From: RGIG1995 sp045652425
GTDB lineage: Bacteria > Bacillota > Clostridia > Oscillospirales > CAG-272
DNA length: 64,000 nucleotides
NCBI GenBank assembly: GCA_045652425.1
Contig: JAZRUG010000018.1
Coordinates: 62,001-126,000, forward strand
Direction of reading: 5' to 3'
Shown: positions 7,128 to 14,544 of the stretch, one piece after another
Layout: each line of letters begins with the position of its first letter
How positions within the stretch are numbered: position 1 is the first letter of the stretch
The notes under the pieces: generated by a model
Databases searched by the model: none
What the model saw: only the letters and a program-made list of their open reading frames with translations
What the model was told of the DNA's origin: nothing
Translations under genes and position numbers: made by a program

Positions 7128-8831
7128 ATGAAAAAACTGTGGATTATTCTTATTACGGTTGCATTAATAGTGGGAACAGTTATGTTAATCCCTAACAACG
7201 TAAAAGCAGCGACAGAGGGGTATTTTAAGTACACCGTATACAACGGCAAGGCGACAATAACCGAGTGTGATACGTCTGTTTCCGGAAAACTTGTAATACC
7301 GTCAACTCTAGGCGGTTATCCGGTAACAAGTATAGGCGAGTGGGCTTTTTATGAATGCAGTAGCTTGACGAGCGTTGAAATACCTGACAGTGTAACGAGC
7401 ATAGGCGGTTATGCGTTTTACTCTTGCAGCAGTTTGACGAGTGTTGTAATTCCCGACAGTGTAACGAGCATAGGAGATTATGCATTTAGTTTTTGCAGCA
7501 GTTTGACAAGTATAGTAATTCCCGACAGTGTAACGAGCATAGGCGGTTATGCGTTTTGGACTTGCAGCAGTTTAACGTGTGTAGAAATCCCTGACAGTGT
7601 AACGAGCATAGGAAGTCATGCATTTTACCGTTGCTACGATTTGACGAGCATAGAAATTCCCGACAGTGTAACGAGCATAGGCGAGTGGGCGTTTGCAGGA
7701 TGCAGCAGTTTGAAAGGAATAAGTGTTGCAATAAATAATACTGCATACTGTTCGGATAACGGTATATTGTTTGACAAAAATAAGACTACATTGATATGTT
7801 ACCCTGCCAGAAAAACAGAAACAAGTTATGAAATCCCCGACGGAGTAACGAGCATAGGTGATGCGGCATTTTACAATTGCACCAGTTTGACGAGCATAGA
7901 AATCCCCGACGAGGTAACGAGCATAGGCGATCATGCATTTTACAATTGCAACAGTTTGACGAGCATAGAAATCCCTGACGGTGTAACAAGCATAGGTGAT
8001 TATGCATTTTCCGCTTGCTACAGCTTGAAAGAAATAAATGTTGCAATAAATAATGCTGCATACTGTTCGGATAACGGTATATTGTTTGACAAAAATAAGA
8101 CTACATTGATATGTTACCCCGCAGGAAAAACAGAAACAAGTTATGTGATTCCAAAGGGTGTAACGTACATAGACGTTTTGGCATTTGCCAGTTGCAGCAG
8201 TTTAAGGAGTGTAGTAATCCCCGACAGTGTAACGAGCATAGGCGATTATGCATTTTCCGCTTGCTACAGTTTGACGAGCATAGAAATTCCCGAAAGTGTA
8301 ACGTATATAGGCTATTTGGCATTTTTCACTTGCTACAGTTTGACGACGGTGTATTATGGTGGAACTGAAGAAGAGTGGTCTTATATCGAATTTGGTTATT
8401 ATAATGATGGTTTTTTAAATGAAAGAATTGTTTTTCTTGGAAAGATTTTGACTATTGGCAAAATGCCTGACGAAACAGAAGTCGTAATTGTTCCTACAGT
8501 TTCCGGTAACGTTGCAATGACCGAAGCTGAAGTCGCTGAAATACTTGGTGATGAAATAACAATCGTATCAAACAATGGTATCATCGGCACAGGTTGTAAG
8601 ATAGTTGTTGGTGAGCAAGAAGTAGAAATTGCAGTCAAGGGCGATATTGACGGCGACGGTGTTGCAACCGTATTCGATGCGCTTATGGTTAAAAAGGCGT
8701 TGGCTGAAAACAGCTTTACCGAAAACGATATACGCGAATTTGCGGGCGATATTGACGGCGCAGGTGTAACAGACAGCGCAGATATTGATGCAATTCTTTC
8801 GCATATAGTCGGTGAAGCACTTATAGCGTAA
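7128..8831 (+). CDS. Secreted BspA-type leucine-rich-repeat protein with C-terminal dockerin-like module
   Basis: A 567-residue protein with a signal peptide (residues 1-27, cleavage near VKAA). Twelve LRR_5 (BspA/TpLRR) repeats follow, mostly 23 residues each, of the form VTSIGxxAFxxCxSLTSxxIPDS. They are interrupted twice by an islet containing NGILFDKNKTTLICYPA. After a short linker, two dockerin type I-like segments end the protein: GDIDGDGVATVFDALMVKKA and GDIDGAGVTDSADIDAI. The first has the calcium-loop DxDGDGxxxxxD pattern; the second lacks one loop acidic residue (DGAG). BspA repeats mediate adhesion; dockerins bind cohesins. The protein is therefore probably displayed on or docked to a surface or cellulosome-like scaffold. 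A GGGAAGG ribosome site precedes the start. Confidence 0.85.
   Translation: MKKLWIILITVALIVGTVMLIPNNVKAATEGYFKYTVYNGKATITECDTSVSGKLVIPSTLGGYPVTSIGEWAFYECSSLTSVEIPDSVTSIGGYAFYSCSSLTSVVIPDSVTSIGDYAFSFCSSLTSIVIPDSVTSIGGYAFWTCSSLTCVEIPDSVTSIGSHAFYRCYDLTSIEIPDSVTSIGEWAFAGCSSLKGISVAINNTAYCSDNGILFDKNKTTLICYPARKTETSYEIPDGVTSIGDAAFYNCTSLTSIEIPDEVTSIGDHAFYNCNSLTSIEIPDGVTSIGDYAFSACYSLKEINVAINNAAYCSDNGILFDKNKTTLICYPAGKTETSYVIPKGVTYIDVLAFASCSSLRSVVIPDSVTSIGDYAFSACYSLTSIEIPESVTYIGYLAFFTCYSLTTVYYGGTEEEWSYIEFGYYNDGFLNERIVFLGKILTIGKMPDETEVVIVPTVSGNVAMTEAEVAEILGDEITIVSNNGIIGTGCKIVVGEQEVEIAVKGDIDGDGVATVFDALMVKKALAENSFTENDIREFAGDIDGAGVTDSADIDAILSHIVGEALIA
7325..8345 (+). repeat. Tandem 69-base repeats inside the LRR gene
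   Basis: Near-identical 69-base units (recurring GTAACGAGCATAGGCG and AATTCCCGACAGT) encode the 23-residue LRRs. High nucleotide identity points to recent unit duplication, so copy number may vary between strains. Confidence 0.85.
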
Positions 8832-8850
8832 AAACAAGTATAACAAAAAC

Positions 8851-8888
8851 AAGCTTCCTTTTTCGTAACGGAATGGGAAGCTTTTTTG
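8851..8888 (+). terminator. Terminator of the LRR gene
   Basis: AAGCTTCC (8851-8858) pairs with GGAAGCTT followed by a T run to 8888. The right arm belongs to the repeat that also lies upstream of the gene. Confidence 0.75.
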
Positions 8889-8983
8889 TTTTCACCTCTG
8901 CGCATTTACATCAATTTAGTAGGTACATTATTCGACCTCCATCTGAGGAGGGAGGTGGCACGCGAAGCGTGACGGAGGGAGAG
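8861..8983 (+). repeat. Intergenic repeat, copy 2 (right of the LRR gene)
   Basis: Partner of 6862-6975 in the same orientation, so the LRR gene is flanked by direct repeats of about 115-120 bases. It ends with the same GGAGGTGGCACGCGAAGCG block. Confidence 0.7.
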
Positions 8984-9104
8984 AAAAACTTTAAATGTTG
9001 GTATCTTTATCTCTATGTACAGTTAAAATTGTAATAACAAATATAGGTTGTATTCCTTGGTTTTGATACCAAAACTCAATGCTTTTCTCTCCTCCCGTCT
9101 CGCT

Positions 9105-9159
9105 AAAAAACGGTCATATTCTTCTGATCAATTTTTAATGAAGAATATGACCGTTTTTT
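9105..9159. repeat. Perfect 19-bp inverted repeat
   Basis: 9105-9123 and 9141-9159 are exact reverse complements with a 17-base loop, and both ends are A/T runs. It could work as a bidirectional terminator or be a miniature mobile element. No gene is adjacent. Confidence 0.7.
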
Positions 9160-9210
9160 TACGCGATCCACCCTCCCCGTCAGGAGAGGGCAAGGCAAAG
9201 TGCCTACTTG

Positions 9211-9622
9211 TTTTGTGTTTTTGCACAGAGGTATGTTTGTGCAAATTTTTTTGGTGGGAATAGGGCTCGGCGTCCTCGACGAGCCCTACAATGTAGAAAT
9301 AATGTTTGTGCGAATTAGTTTGTTTTTCGCGGGATGTCGAGGGCGCCATCCCCTACAAATATCGCTTTGCTTGTTTGATGTTTCTGTACAGAGGTGATAT
9401 CTGTTTGAAAATAAAAATACGCACAAACCGGTAGGGGACGGCGCCTTCGACGTCCCATTTAAAAATAAATGTTTTTGCAATTATTAATTTTGGAGAATAC
9501 AGAGCATAACAGTGGTTTTAATGTATTGAGTTTGTTTGTTTTTTCTCGGCTCGTCGGGGACGCCGAGCCCTACAAATTTTATACCTGCTTGTTTGATGTT
9601 TGTGTATAGAGGTAATGGGGTT
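9211..9622. repeat. Patchwork of small hairpin repeats (no gene)
   Basis: Four short palindromes with a ten-base core occur in a row: GGGCTCG/CGAGCCC (9263-9288), GGGATG/CATCCC (9331-9352), GGGACG/CGTCCC (9435-9456) and GGCTCG/CGAGCC (about 9548-9570). Three are followed or preceded by CCCTACAA or GTAGGG. Between them a second motif recurs, TTTGATGTTT-TGTA-AGAGGT (near 9211, 9371, 9591). No credible coding sequence is seen from 8832 to 9826. Confidence 0.6.
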
Positions 9623-9745
9623 ATTCGCTCCAGAATATTCCACACAAATTAAAATGTGTTATCGTTTTTGTGGGAGCAATATACAGATATGTTGCTCCAC
9701 TTTGGGTAAAATATAAAAAAATTAAAATTATTTTTGTGTAAACTG

Positions 9746-9774
9746 TTGTAAAATGAATTATTTTGTTTTATAAT
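9746..9774 (+). promoter_or_regulatory. Promoter of typA
   Basis: TTGTAA (9746-9751), a 17-base spacer, TATAAT (9769-9774), 53 bases before the start codon. Confidence 0.65.
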
Positions 9775-9826
9775 AATATGTTGTTAAAAAAAGAAAGATA
9801 TTTGTTTTAAGGTAGGTATATTATTA

Positions 9827-11656
9827 ATGAAAAGAGAAGACCTTCGTAATATTGCGATAATCGCTCACGTTGACCACGGTAAAACAACCCTCGTTGACGA
9901 AATGTTAAAGCAGGGCGGTGTATATCGCGAAAATCAGGCAACTGAAGAAAGAGTTATGGACAGCAACGCTATCGAAAAAGAGCGTGGCATTACAATTCTT
10001 GCAAAAAATACTGCAATACATTACAAAGACGTAAAAATCAACGTTATCGACACCCCCGGACACGCTGACTTCGGCGGTGAAGTTGAACGTATTCTTAAAA
10101 TGGTTAACGGCGTTTTACTTCTTGTTGACGCGGCCGAAGGTCCTATGCCTCAAACGAGATTCGTTCTTCAAAAGGCGTTGGAATTAAATCACAGAGTTAT
10201 CGTTGTCGTAAACAAAATAGACAAGCCCGATGCTCGTCTTGATGAAGTCGTTGACGAGGTTCTTGAACTTCTTATTGACCTTAACGCTACAGACGAACAG
10301 CTCGACAGTCCTATGATATTCTGCTCCGGTAAAGCGGGTACAGCATCCCTTTCGCCTTTCCAGCAGGGTACCGACCTTGTTCCTTTGTTTGAAACTATTC
10401 TTGAATATATGCCTGCTCCCGAGGGTGAACCCGACGAGGACTTGCAGGTGCTTGTATCTTCTATCGACTACAACGAATACGTTGGCAGAATCGGTATCGG
10501 AAGAGTTGAGAGAGGTACTATCAAGCAAAATCAAGAGGTAATGATTTGTAACTATCACACCGAGGCGGCTCCCAAGAAAACAAAAATCGTTTCTATGTAT
10601 CAGTTTGATGGTCTCGGCAGAATGCCTGTAACAGAAGCTAAATGCGGCGACATCATTTGCTTTTCCGGTGCTGAAGATATTACTATAGGAGATACTATCA
10701 CATCTACCGAAAAGCCCGAACCGTTGCCTTTTGTAAAAATTAGCGAACCCACTCTTGAAATGACTTTCTCTGTAAATGACAGTCCTATGGCAGGTCGTGA
10801 GGGTAAATTCGTTACTTCCCGTCAGCTCAGAGACAGACTTTACAAGGAGTTGCTCCGCGACGTATCACTTCACGTTGAAGACGGTGAAACAACAGACAGC
10901 TTTAAAGTTAGCGGAAGAGGCGAAATGCACCTTTCCATACTTATAGAAAATATGAGACGCGAGGGCTACGAGCTTTGTGCAAGTACTCCCAGAGTTCTTA
11001 TGAAAGAAATCGACGGCGTTCTTTGTGAGCCTATGGAAAGAGTTTCCATTGACGTTCCCGAAACTTGTATGGGTTCTGTTATGGAAAAATTGGGCGCAAG
11101 AAAGGGCGAGCTTGTCGAAATGCAGCCTTCCGGAAACAGAATGAAGATAGAATACGTTATTCCCGCCCGTTGTCTCTTTGGTTACAGAAGCGAGTTCTTG
11201 ACTGATACAAGAGGTGAGGGTATAATCAACAGCTTGTTTGACGGTTATCAGCCTTACAAGGGGGATATAACTCTCCGTTACACCGGTTCGCTTGTTGCGC
11301 ATGAAGCGGGGGAGGCTACTTCATACGGTTTGTTTAATGCTCAGGACAGAGGCGTTATGTTCATCGGTCCGGCGACGGAAGTATATGAAGGTATGATCGT
11401 AGGCGAAAATCCCAAGATGGGCGATATTACTGTTAACGTTTGCAAGAAGAAGCATTTGACTGCAATTCGTTCTACCGGTGCCGACGAAGCATTGAGACTT
11501 GTTACACCGAAAGTTATGAGTCTTGAAGAGGCTATTGAGTTTATCAGCGATGACGAGCTTATCGAGGTTACTCCCAAGAGTATCAGACTCCGTAAGCGTA
11601 TTCTTAATACAGAACTTCGCCTTAAAGCAGAAGCTCAAAAGAGAAGAGGAAATTAA
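9827..11656 (+). CDS. typA: Ribosome-associated GTPase TypA/BipA
   Basis: A 609-residue translational GTPase. G1 AHVDHGKTT is at about 13-21, switch/G2 ERGITI near 62, G3 DTPGHADF near 77, and G4 NKID near 130. The EF-G-like domain II, domain III and the TypA-specific C-terminal domain (RFG-type region, then ELIEVTPKSIRLRKRIL) follow. Full length for the family. TypA binds ribosomes and aids large-subunit assembly and stress growth. Single-gene unit with its own promoter and terminator. Confidence 0.97.
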   Translation: MKREDLRNIAIIAHVDHGKTTLVDEMLKQGGVYRENQATEERVMDSNAIEKERGITILAKNTAIHYKDVKINVIDTPGHADFGGEVERILKMVNGVLLLVDAAEGPMPQTRFVLQKALELNHRVIVVVNKIDKPDARLDEVVDEVLELLIDLNATDEQLDSPMIFCSGKAGTASLSPFQQGTDLVPLFETILEYMPAPEGEPDEDLQVLVSSIDYNEYVGRIGIGRVERGTIKQNQEVMICNYHTEAAPKKTKIVSMYQFDGLGRMPVTEAKCGDIICFSGAEDITIGDTITSTEKPEPLPFVKISEPTLEMTFSVNDSPMAGREGKFVTSRQLRDRLYKELLRDVSLHVEDGETTDSFKVSGRGEMHLSILIENMRREGYELCASTPRVLMKEIDGVLCEPMERVSIDVPETCMGSVMEKLGARKGELVEMQPSGNRMKIEYVIPARCLFGYRSEFLTDTRGEGIINSLFDGYQPYKGDITLRYTGSLVAHEAGEATSYGLFNAQDRGVMFIGPATEVYEGMIVGENPKMGDITVNVCKKKHLTAIRSTGADEALRLVTPKVMSLEEAIEFISDDELIEVTPKSIRLRKRILNTELRLKAEAQKRRGN

Positions 11657-11662
11657 ATTAAT

Positions 11663-11701
11663 AAAAAGCGTTTCTGCGAAAATGACGTAGGAACGCTTTT
11701 T
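11663..11701 (+). terminator. Terminator of typA
   Basis: AAAAAGCGTTTCT pairs with AGGAACGCTTTTT, directly after the stop codon. Confidence 0.8.
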
Positions 11702-11713
11702 GATTTGTGTTGA

Positions 11714-11857
11714 CGACCTCATCCGTCTCGTCAGCAAAGCAAGAGTGCAATGGTCATTGGAATACTGCCTCGACACCTTCTCCGGTGGGAGAAGGTGGCT
11801 CGGCGGTGTAGTTTTTTTAGTATTTAGTTTGCTTTGCCGCCGAGACGGATGAGGTCG
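11714..11857. repeat. MITE-like repeat with 17-bp perfect terminal inverted repeats
   Basis: 11714-11730 and 11841-11857 are exact reverse complements (CGACCTCATCCGTCTCG). Inside is a second palindrome (CACCTTCTCC/GGAGAAGGTG). A related element with the same ends is at 57727-57838. No open reading frame. The stretch from here to 12149 otherwise holds only the hydrogenase promoter. Confidence 0.75.
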
Positions 11858-12058
11858 TTCTTTTAATGGTGATTAATATCGGAGAATAATAAAAAGTCAA
11901 TTAATGAAACACTATCTTTTTTGCACAAAAAGCTATTACGAAATCTGTATAAATACAGCGAATTGGTTGGCTTTTAGTTTTTTTGACGAAATTGGTTATA
12001 TTTATCTTATTTGTAAGAAAAAATACGGAATATTCGTCGATTTGATGAACGTTTTGTC

Positions 12059-12087
12059 TTGACAACGGGGCGTTTGTTTGATACAAT
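12059..12087 (+). promoter_or_regulatory. Promoter of the hydrogenase operon
   Basis: TTGACA (12059-12064), a 17-base spacer, TACAAT (12082-12087), 62 bases before the first hydrogenase gene. It is the only clear promoter for the three genes. Confidence 0.8.
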
Positions 12088-12149
12088 ACATAATGTATGG
12101 ATTGCGAAAAAAGCAAATTATATAAAATCTTTAGAAAAGGAGGGCTACC

Positions 12150-12632
12150 ATGGCCCATTTGAGTGAAGCATCAGTTGCTAAGATCAACGAAATCTGTGAC
12201 AGATACGTTGAAGAAAAAACACCTTTGATGATGATTTTGTCTGCAATTCAGGAAGAATACGGCTATATTCCTCTTGAAGTACAGGAAATCGTATCCGAAA
12301 GAACCGGAATTTCCGTTGCTGAAATTTACGGTGTAGTTACCTTCTATTCTTTCTTCTCGCTCCAGCCGAAAGGAAAGTACGTTGTTGGCGTTTGTCTCGG
12401 TACTGCTTGTTACGTTAAAGGCGCGCAGCAGATCATTGACAAATTCTCCGAACTTTTGGGAATAGCTCCCGGCGGAACTACCGAAGACGGTATGTTCACA
12501 CTTGACGCGCTCCGTTGTATCGGTGCTTGCGGTATTGCTCCCGCAGTTACTATCAACGGCAAGGTATATCCTAAGCTCAAGGTATCCGATGTTCCCGGCA
12601 TTGTTGAAGAATATCGCAAGATGGAGGCATAA
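12150..12632 (+). CDS. hydC: NAD-linked [FeFe]-hydrogenase, NuoE-like [2Fe-2S] subunit
   Basis: A 160-residue thioredoxin-fold ferredoxin of the NuoE/HydC family. The four cluster ligands are in CLGTAC (about 87-92) and CIGAC (about 128-132). It passes electrons within the trimeric hydrogenase next to the flavin subunit. Start chosen after AAGGAGG. Five bases separate it from the next gene. Confidence 0.93.
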   Translation: MAHLSEASVAKINEICDRYVEEKTPLMMILSAIQEEYGYIPLEVQEIVSERTGISVAEIYGVVTFYSFFSLQPKGKYVVGVCLGTACYVKGAQQIIDKFSELLGIAPGGTTEDGMFTLDALRCIGACGIAPAVTINGKVYPKLKVSDVPGIVEEYRKMEA

Positions 12633-12637
12633 GGATT

Positions 12638-14527
12638 ATGGAAAAGATTAAGAATTTTGAAGAACTTTCCGCTAAATGTGCCGTTTGCGCAGATGCATAC
12701 GGTAAGAAGATTGAAGGCGGAAGCGGTAAGAGAGCTATAGTTCTTTGCGGCGGTACAGGCTGTATCTCTTCAAACTCTCTCGAAATAAAGGCTAAATTCG
12801 AAAAACTCGTAGAAGAAAAGGGACTTTCCGACAAGGTTACAGTTAACCAGGTTGGTTGTTTCGGCTTCTGCTCTCAGGGACCTTTCGTTAAGATTTACCC
12901 TGAAGATACTCTTTACAGACTCGTTACTATTGATGACGTTGAAGAGATCGTTGAAAAAGACCTTATCGGCGGCGAAATTATAGACAGATTGCTCTATGTT
13001 GACCCCAAGACAAAGGAAAAGATCGCAAAGCAGGAAGATATCGAATTCTACAAGAAGCAAGTTCGTATCTCTCTCCACGGTTGTGGTGCTATTGACCCTG
13101 AAAACATCGAAGAAGCTCTCGGTTCCGGTGCATTTATCGGTCTCGCTAACGCTCTTAAGATGGACAGAAAGGCTGTTATTGATTCCGTTCTCGCATCCGG
13201 TCTTCGCGGACGTGGCGGCGGCGGCTTCCCCACAGGTATGAAGTGGAACTTTGCATACGCTCAGCCCGACGGCGAAAAGTACGTTGTATGTAACGGCGAC
13301 GAGGGTGACCCCGGCGCATTCATGGACAGATCTATTCTCGAAGGTAACCCCCTTGCAGTTATCGAAGGTATGGCTATTGCAGGTTATGCTATCGGCGCAC
13401 AGAACGGTTACTTCTACGTTCGTGCAGAGTATCCCATCGCTGTAAACAGACTTAGAATTGCTATTAAGCAGGCTGAAGAAATGGGACTCCTCGGCGACAA
13501 CATTCTTGGAACAGACTTTAGCTTCCGTGTACATATCAGACTTGGTGCGGGCGCATTCGTTTGCGGTGAAGAAACTGCTCTTCTTAACTCTATTGAAGGC
13601 CAGAGAGGTATGCCCAGACCTCGTCCTCCTTTCCCTGCAGTTAAGGGACTTTGGGGTTGTCCTACAATCGTTAACAACGTTGAAACACTTGCTTGCGTAC
13701 CTTACATTCTCCGTGAAGGCGCTGAAAAGTTCGGTCAGTACGGAACAGAAAAGTCTAAGGGTACAAAGGTATTTGCTCTCGGCGGTAAGATCAACAACGT
13801 TGGTCTCGTTGAAATTCCTATGGGTACAACACTTCGCGAACTTATTTACGATATCGGTGGCGGTATTCCCGACGGTAAGAAGTTCAAGGCTATCCAGACA
13901 GGTGGTCCTTCCGGTGGTTGCTTGACTGAAAAAGACCTCGATTCCGCTATTGACTTTGATACACTCGTTGCTAAGGGCTCTATGATGGGTTCGGGCGGCG
14001 CTATCGTTATGGACGAAGACAACTGTATGGTTGACGTTGCTAAGTTCTATATGGAATTTATCTGCGACGAGTCTTGCGGTAAGTGCTCACCCTGCCGTAT
14101 CGGTACCAAGCGTTTGCTTGAACTCCTTAACAAGATTACAGACGGCAAGGCAACAATGAAGGATCTTGAAGAACTCGAAGAACTCAGCGAAACCATTAAG
14201 ACAGGTTCTCTCTGTGCTCTCGGTCAGACTGCAGCTAACCCTGTTCTCTCGACTCTCCGTTCTTTCAGAGATGAATACGTTGCTCACGTTGTTGATAAGA
14301 AATGTCCTGCAAAAGTATGTAAGAATCTTATGGAATACGTTATCGATCAGGAAAAATGTATCGGTTGCGGACTTTGTGAAAGACAGTGTCCCGTTAACGC
14401 TATTCAGAAGACTGATTACGTTGCACCCGGACATAAGTTGCCTTCAAGAACTATCGATACCGTTAAGTGTATCAAGTGCGGTATGTGCGTAGCTTCTTGT
14501 AAGTTCAAGGCTATTGAAAAGAAATAA
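12638..14527 (+). CDS. hydB: NAD-linked [FeFe]-hydrogenase, NuoF-like flavin subunit
   Basis: A 629-residue protein. An N-terminal thioredoxin-like [2Fe-2S] domain has CGGTGC and CFGFC. The NuoF core has the NADH-site GRGGGGFPTG near 190, the FMN-site GDEGDPGAF near 217, and the [4Fe-4S] motif CGKCSPCRIG near 485. Two C-terminal [4Fe-4S] clusters follow (CIGCGLCERQCP, CIKCGMCVASC). This is the HydB/HndC architecture, where the bound FMN is thought to bifurcate electrons between NAD(H) and ferredoxin. Confidence 0.95.
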   Translation: MEKIKNFEELSAKCAVCADAYGKKIEGGSGKRAIVLCGGTGCISSNSLEIKAKFEKLVEEKGLSDKVTVNQVGCFGFCSQGPFVKIYPEDTLYRLVTIDDVEEIVEKDLIGGEIIDRLLYVDPKTKEKIAKQEDIEFYKKQVRISLHGCGAIDPENIEEALGSGAFIGLANALKMDRKAVIDSVLASGLRGRGGGGFPTGMKWNFAYAQPDGEKYVVCNGDEGDPGAFMDRSILEGNPLAVIEGMAIAGYAIGAQNGYFYVRAEYPIAVNRLRIAIKQAEEMGLLGDNILGTDFSFRVHIRLGAGAFVCGEETALLNSIEGQRGMPRPRPPFPAVKGLWGCPTIVNNVETLACVPYILREGAEKFGQYGTEKSKGTKVFALGGKINNVGLVEIPMGTTLRELIYDIGGGIPDGKKFKAIQTGGPSGGCLTEKDLDSAIDFDTLVAKGSMMGSGGAIVMDEDNCMVDVAKFYMEFICDESCGKCSPCRIGTKRLLELLNKITDGKATMKDLEELEELSETIKTGSLCALGQTAANPVLSTLRSFRDEYVAHVVDKKCPAKVCKNLMEYVIDQEKCIGCGLCERQCPVNAIQKTDYVAPGHKLPSRTIDTVKCIKCGMCVASCKFKAIEKK

Positions 14528-14544
14528 TAAGGGGGAAATGAAAA

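Noticed and set aside
7225..8322. Several Cys-rich open frames opposite the LRR gene
   Set aside because: They repeat with the 69-base units of the real gene on the other strand, lack ribosome sites and have no family resemblance.
7325..8345. CRISPR-like regular repeats
   Set aside because: The repeats are in frame, coding and directly tandem without unique spacers. They are the LRR units, and no cas genes are present.
11321..11776. Antisense frame of 151 codons opposite the end of typA
   Set aside because: It runs through the typA terminator and into the MITE, and has no recognisable domain.
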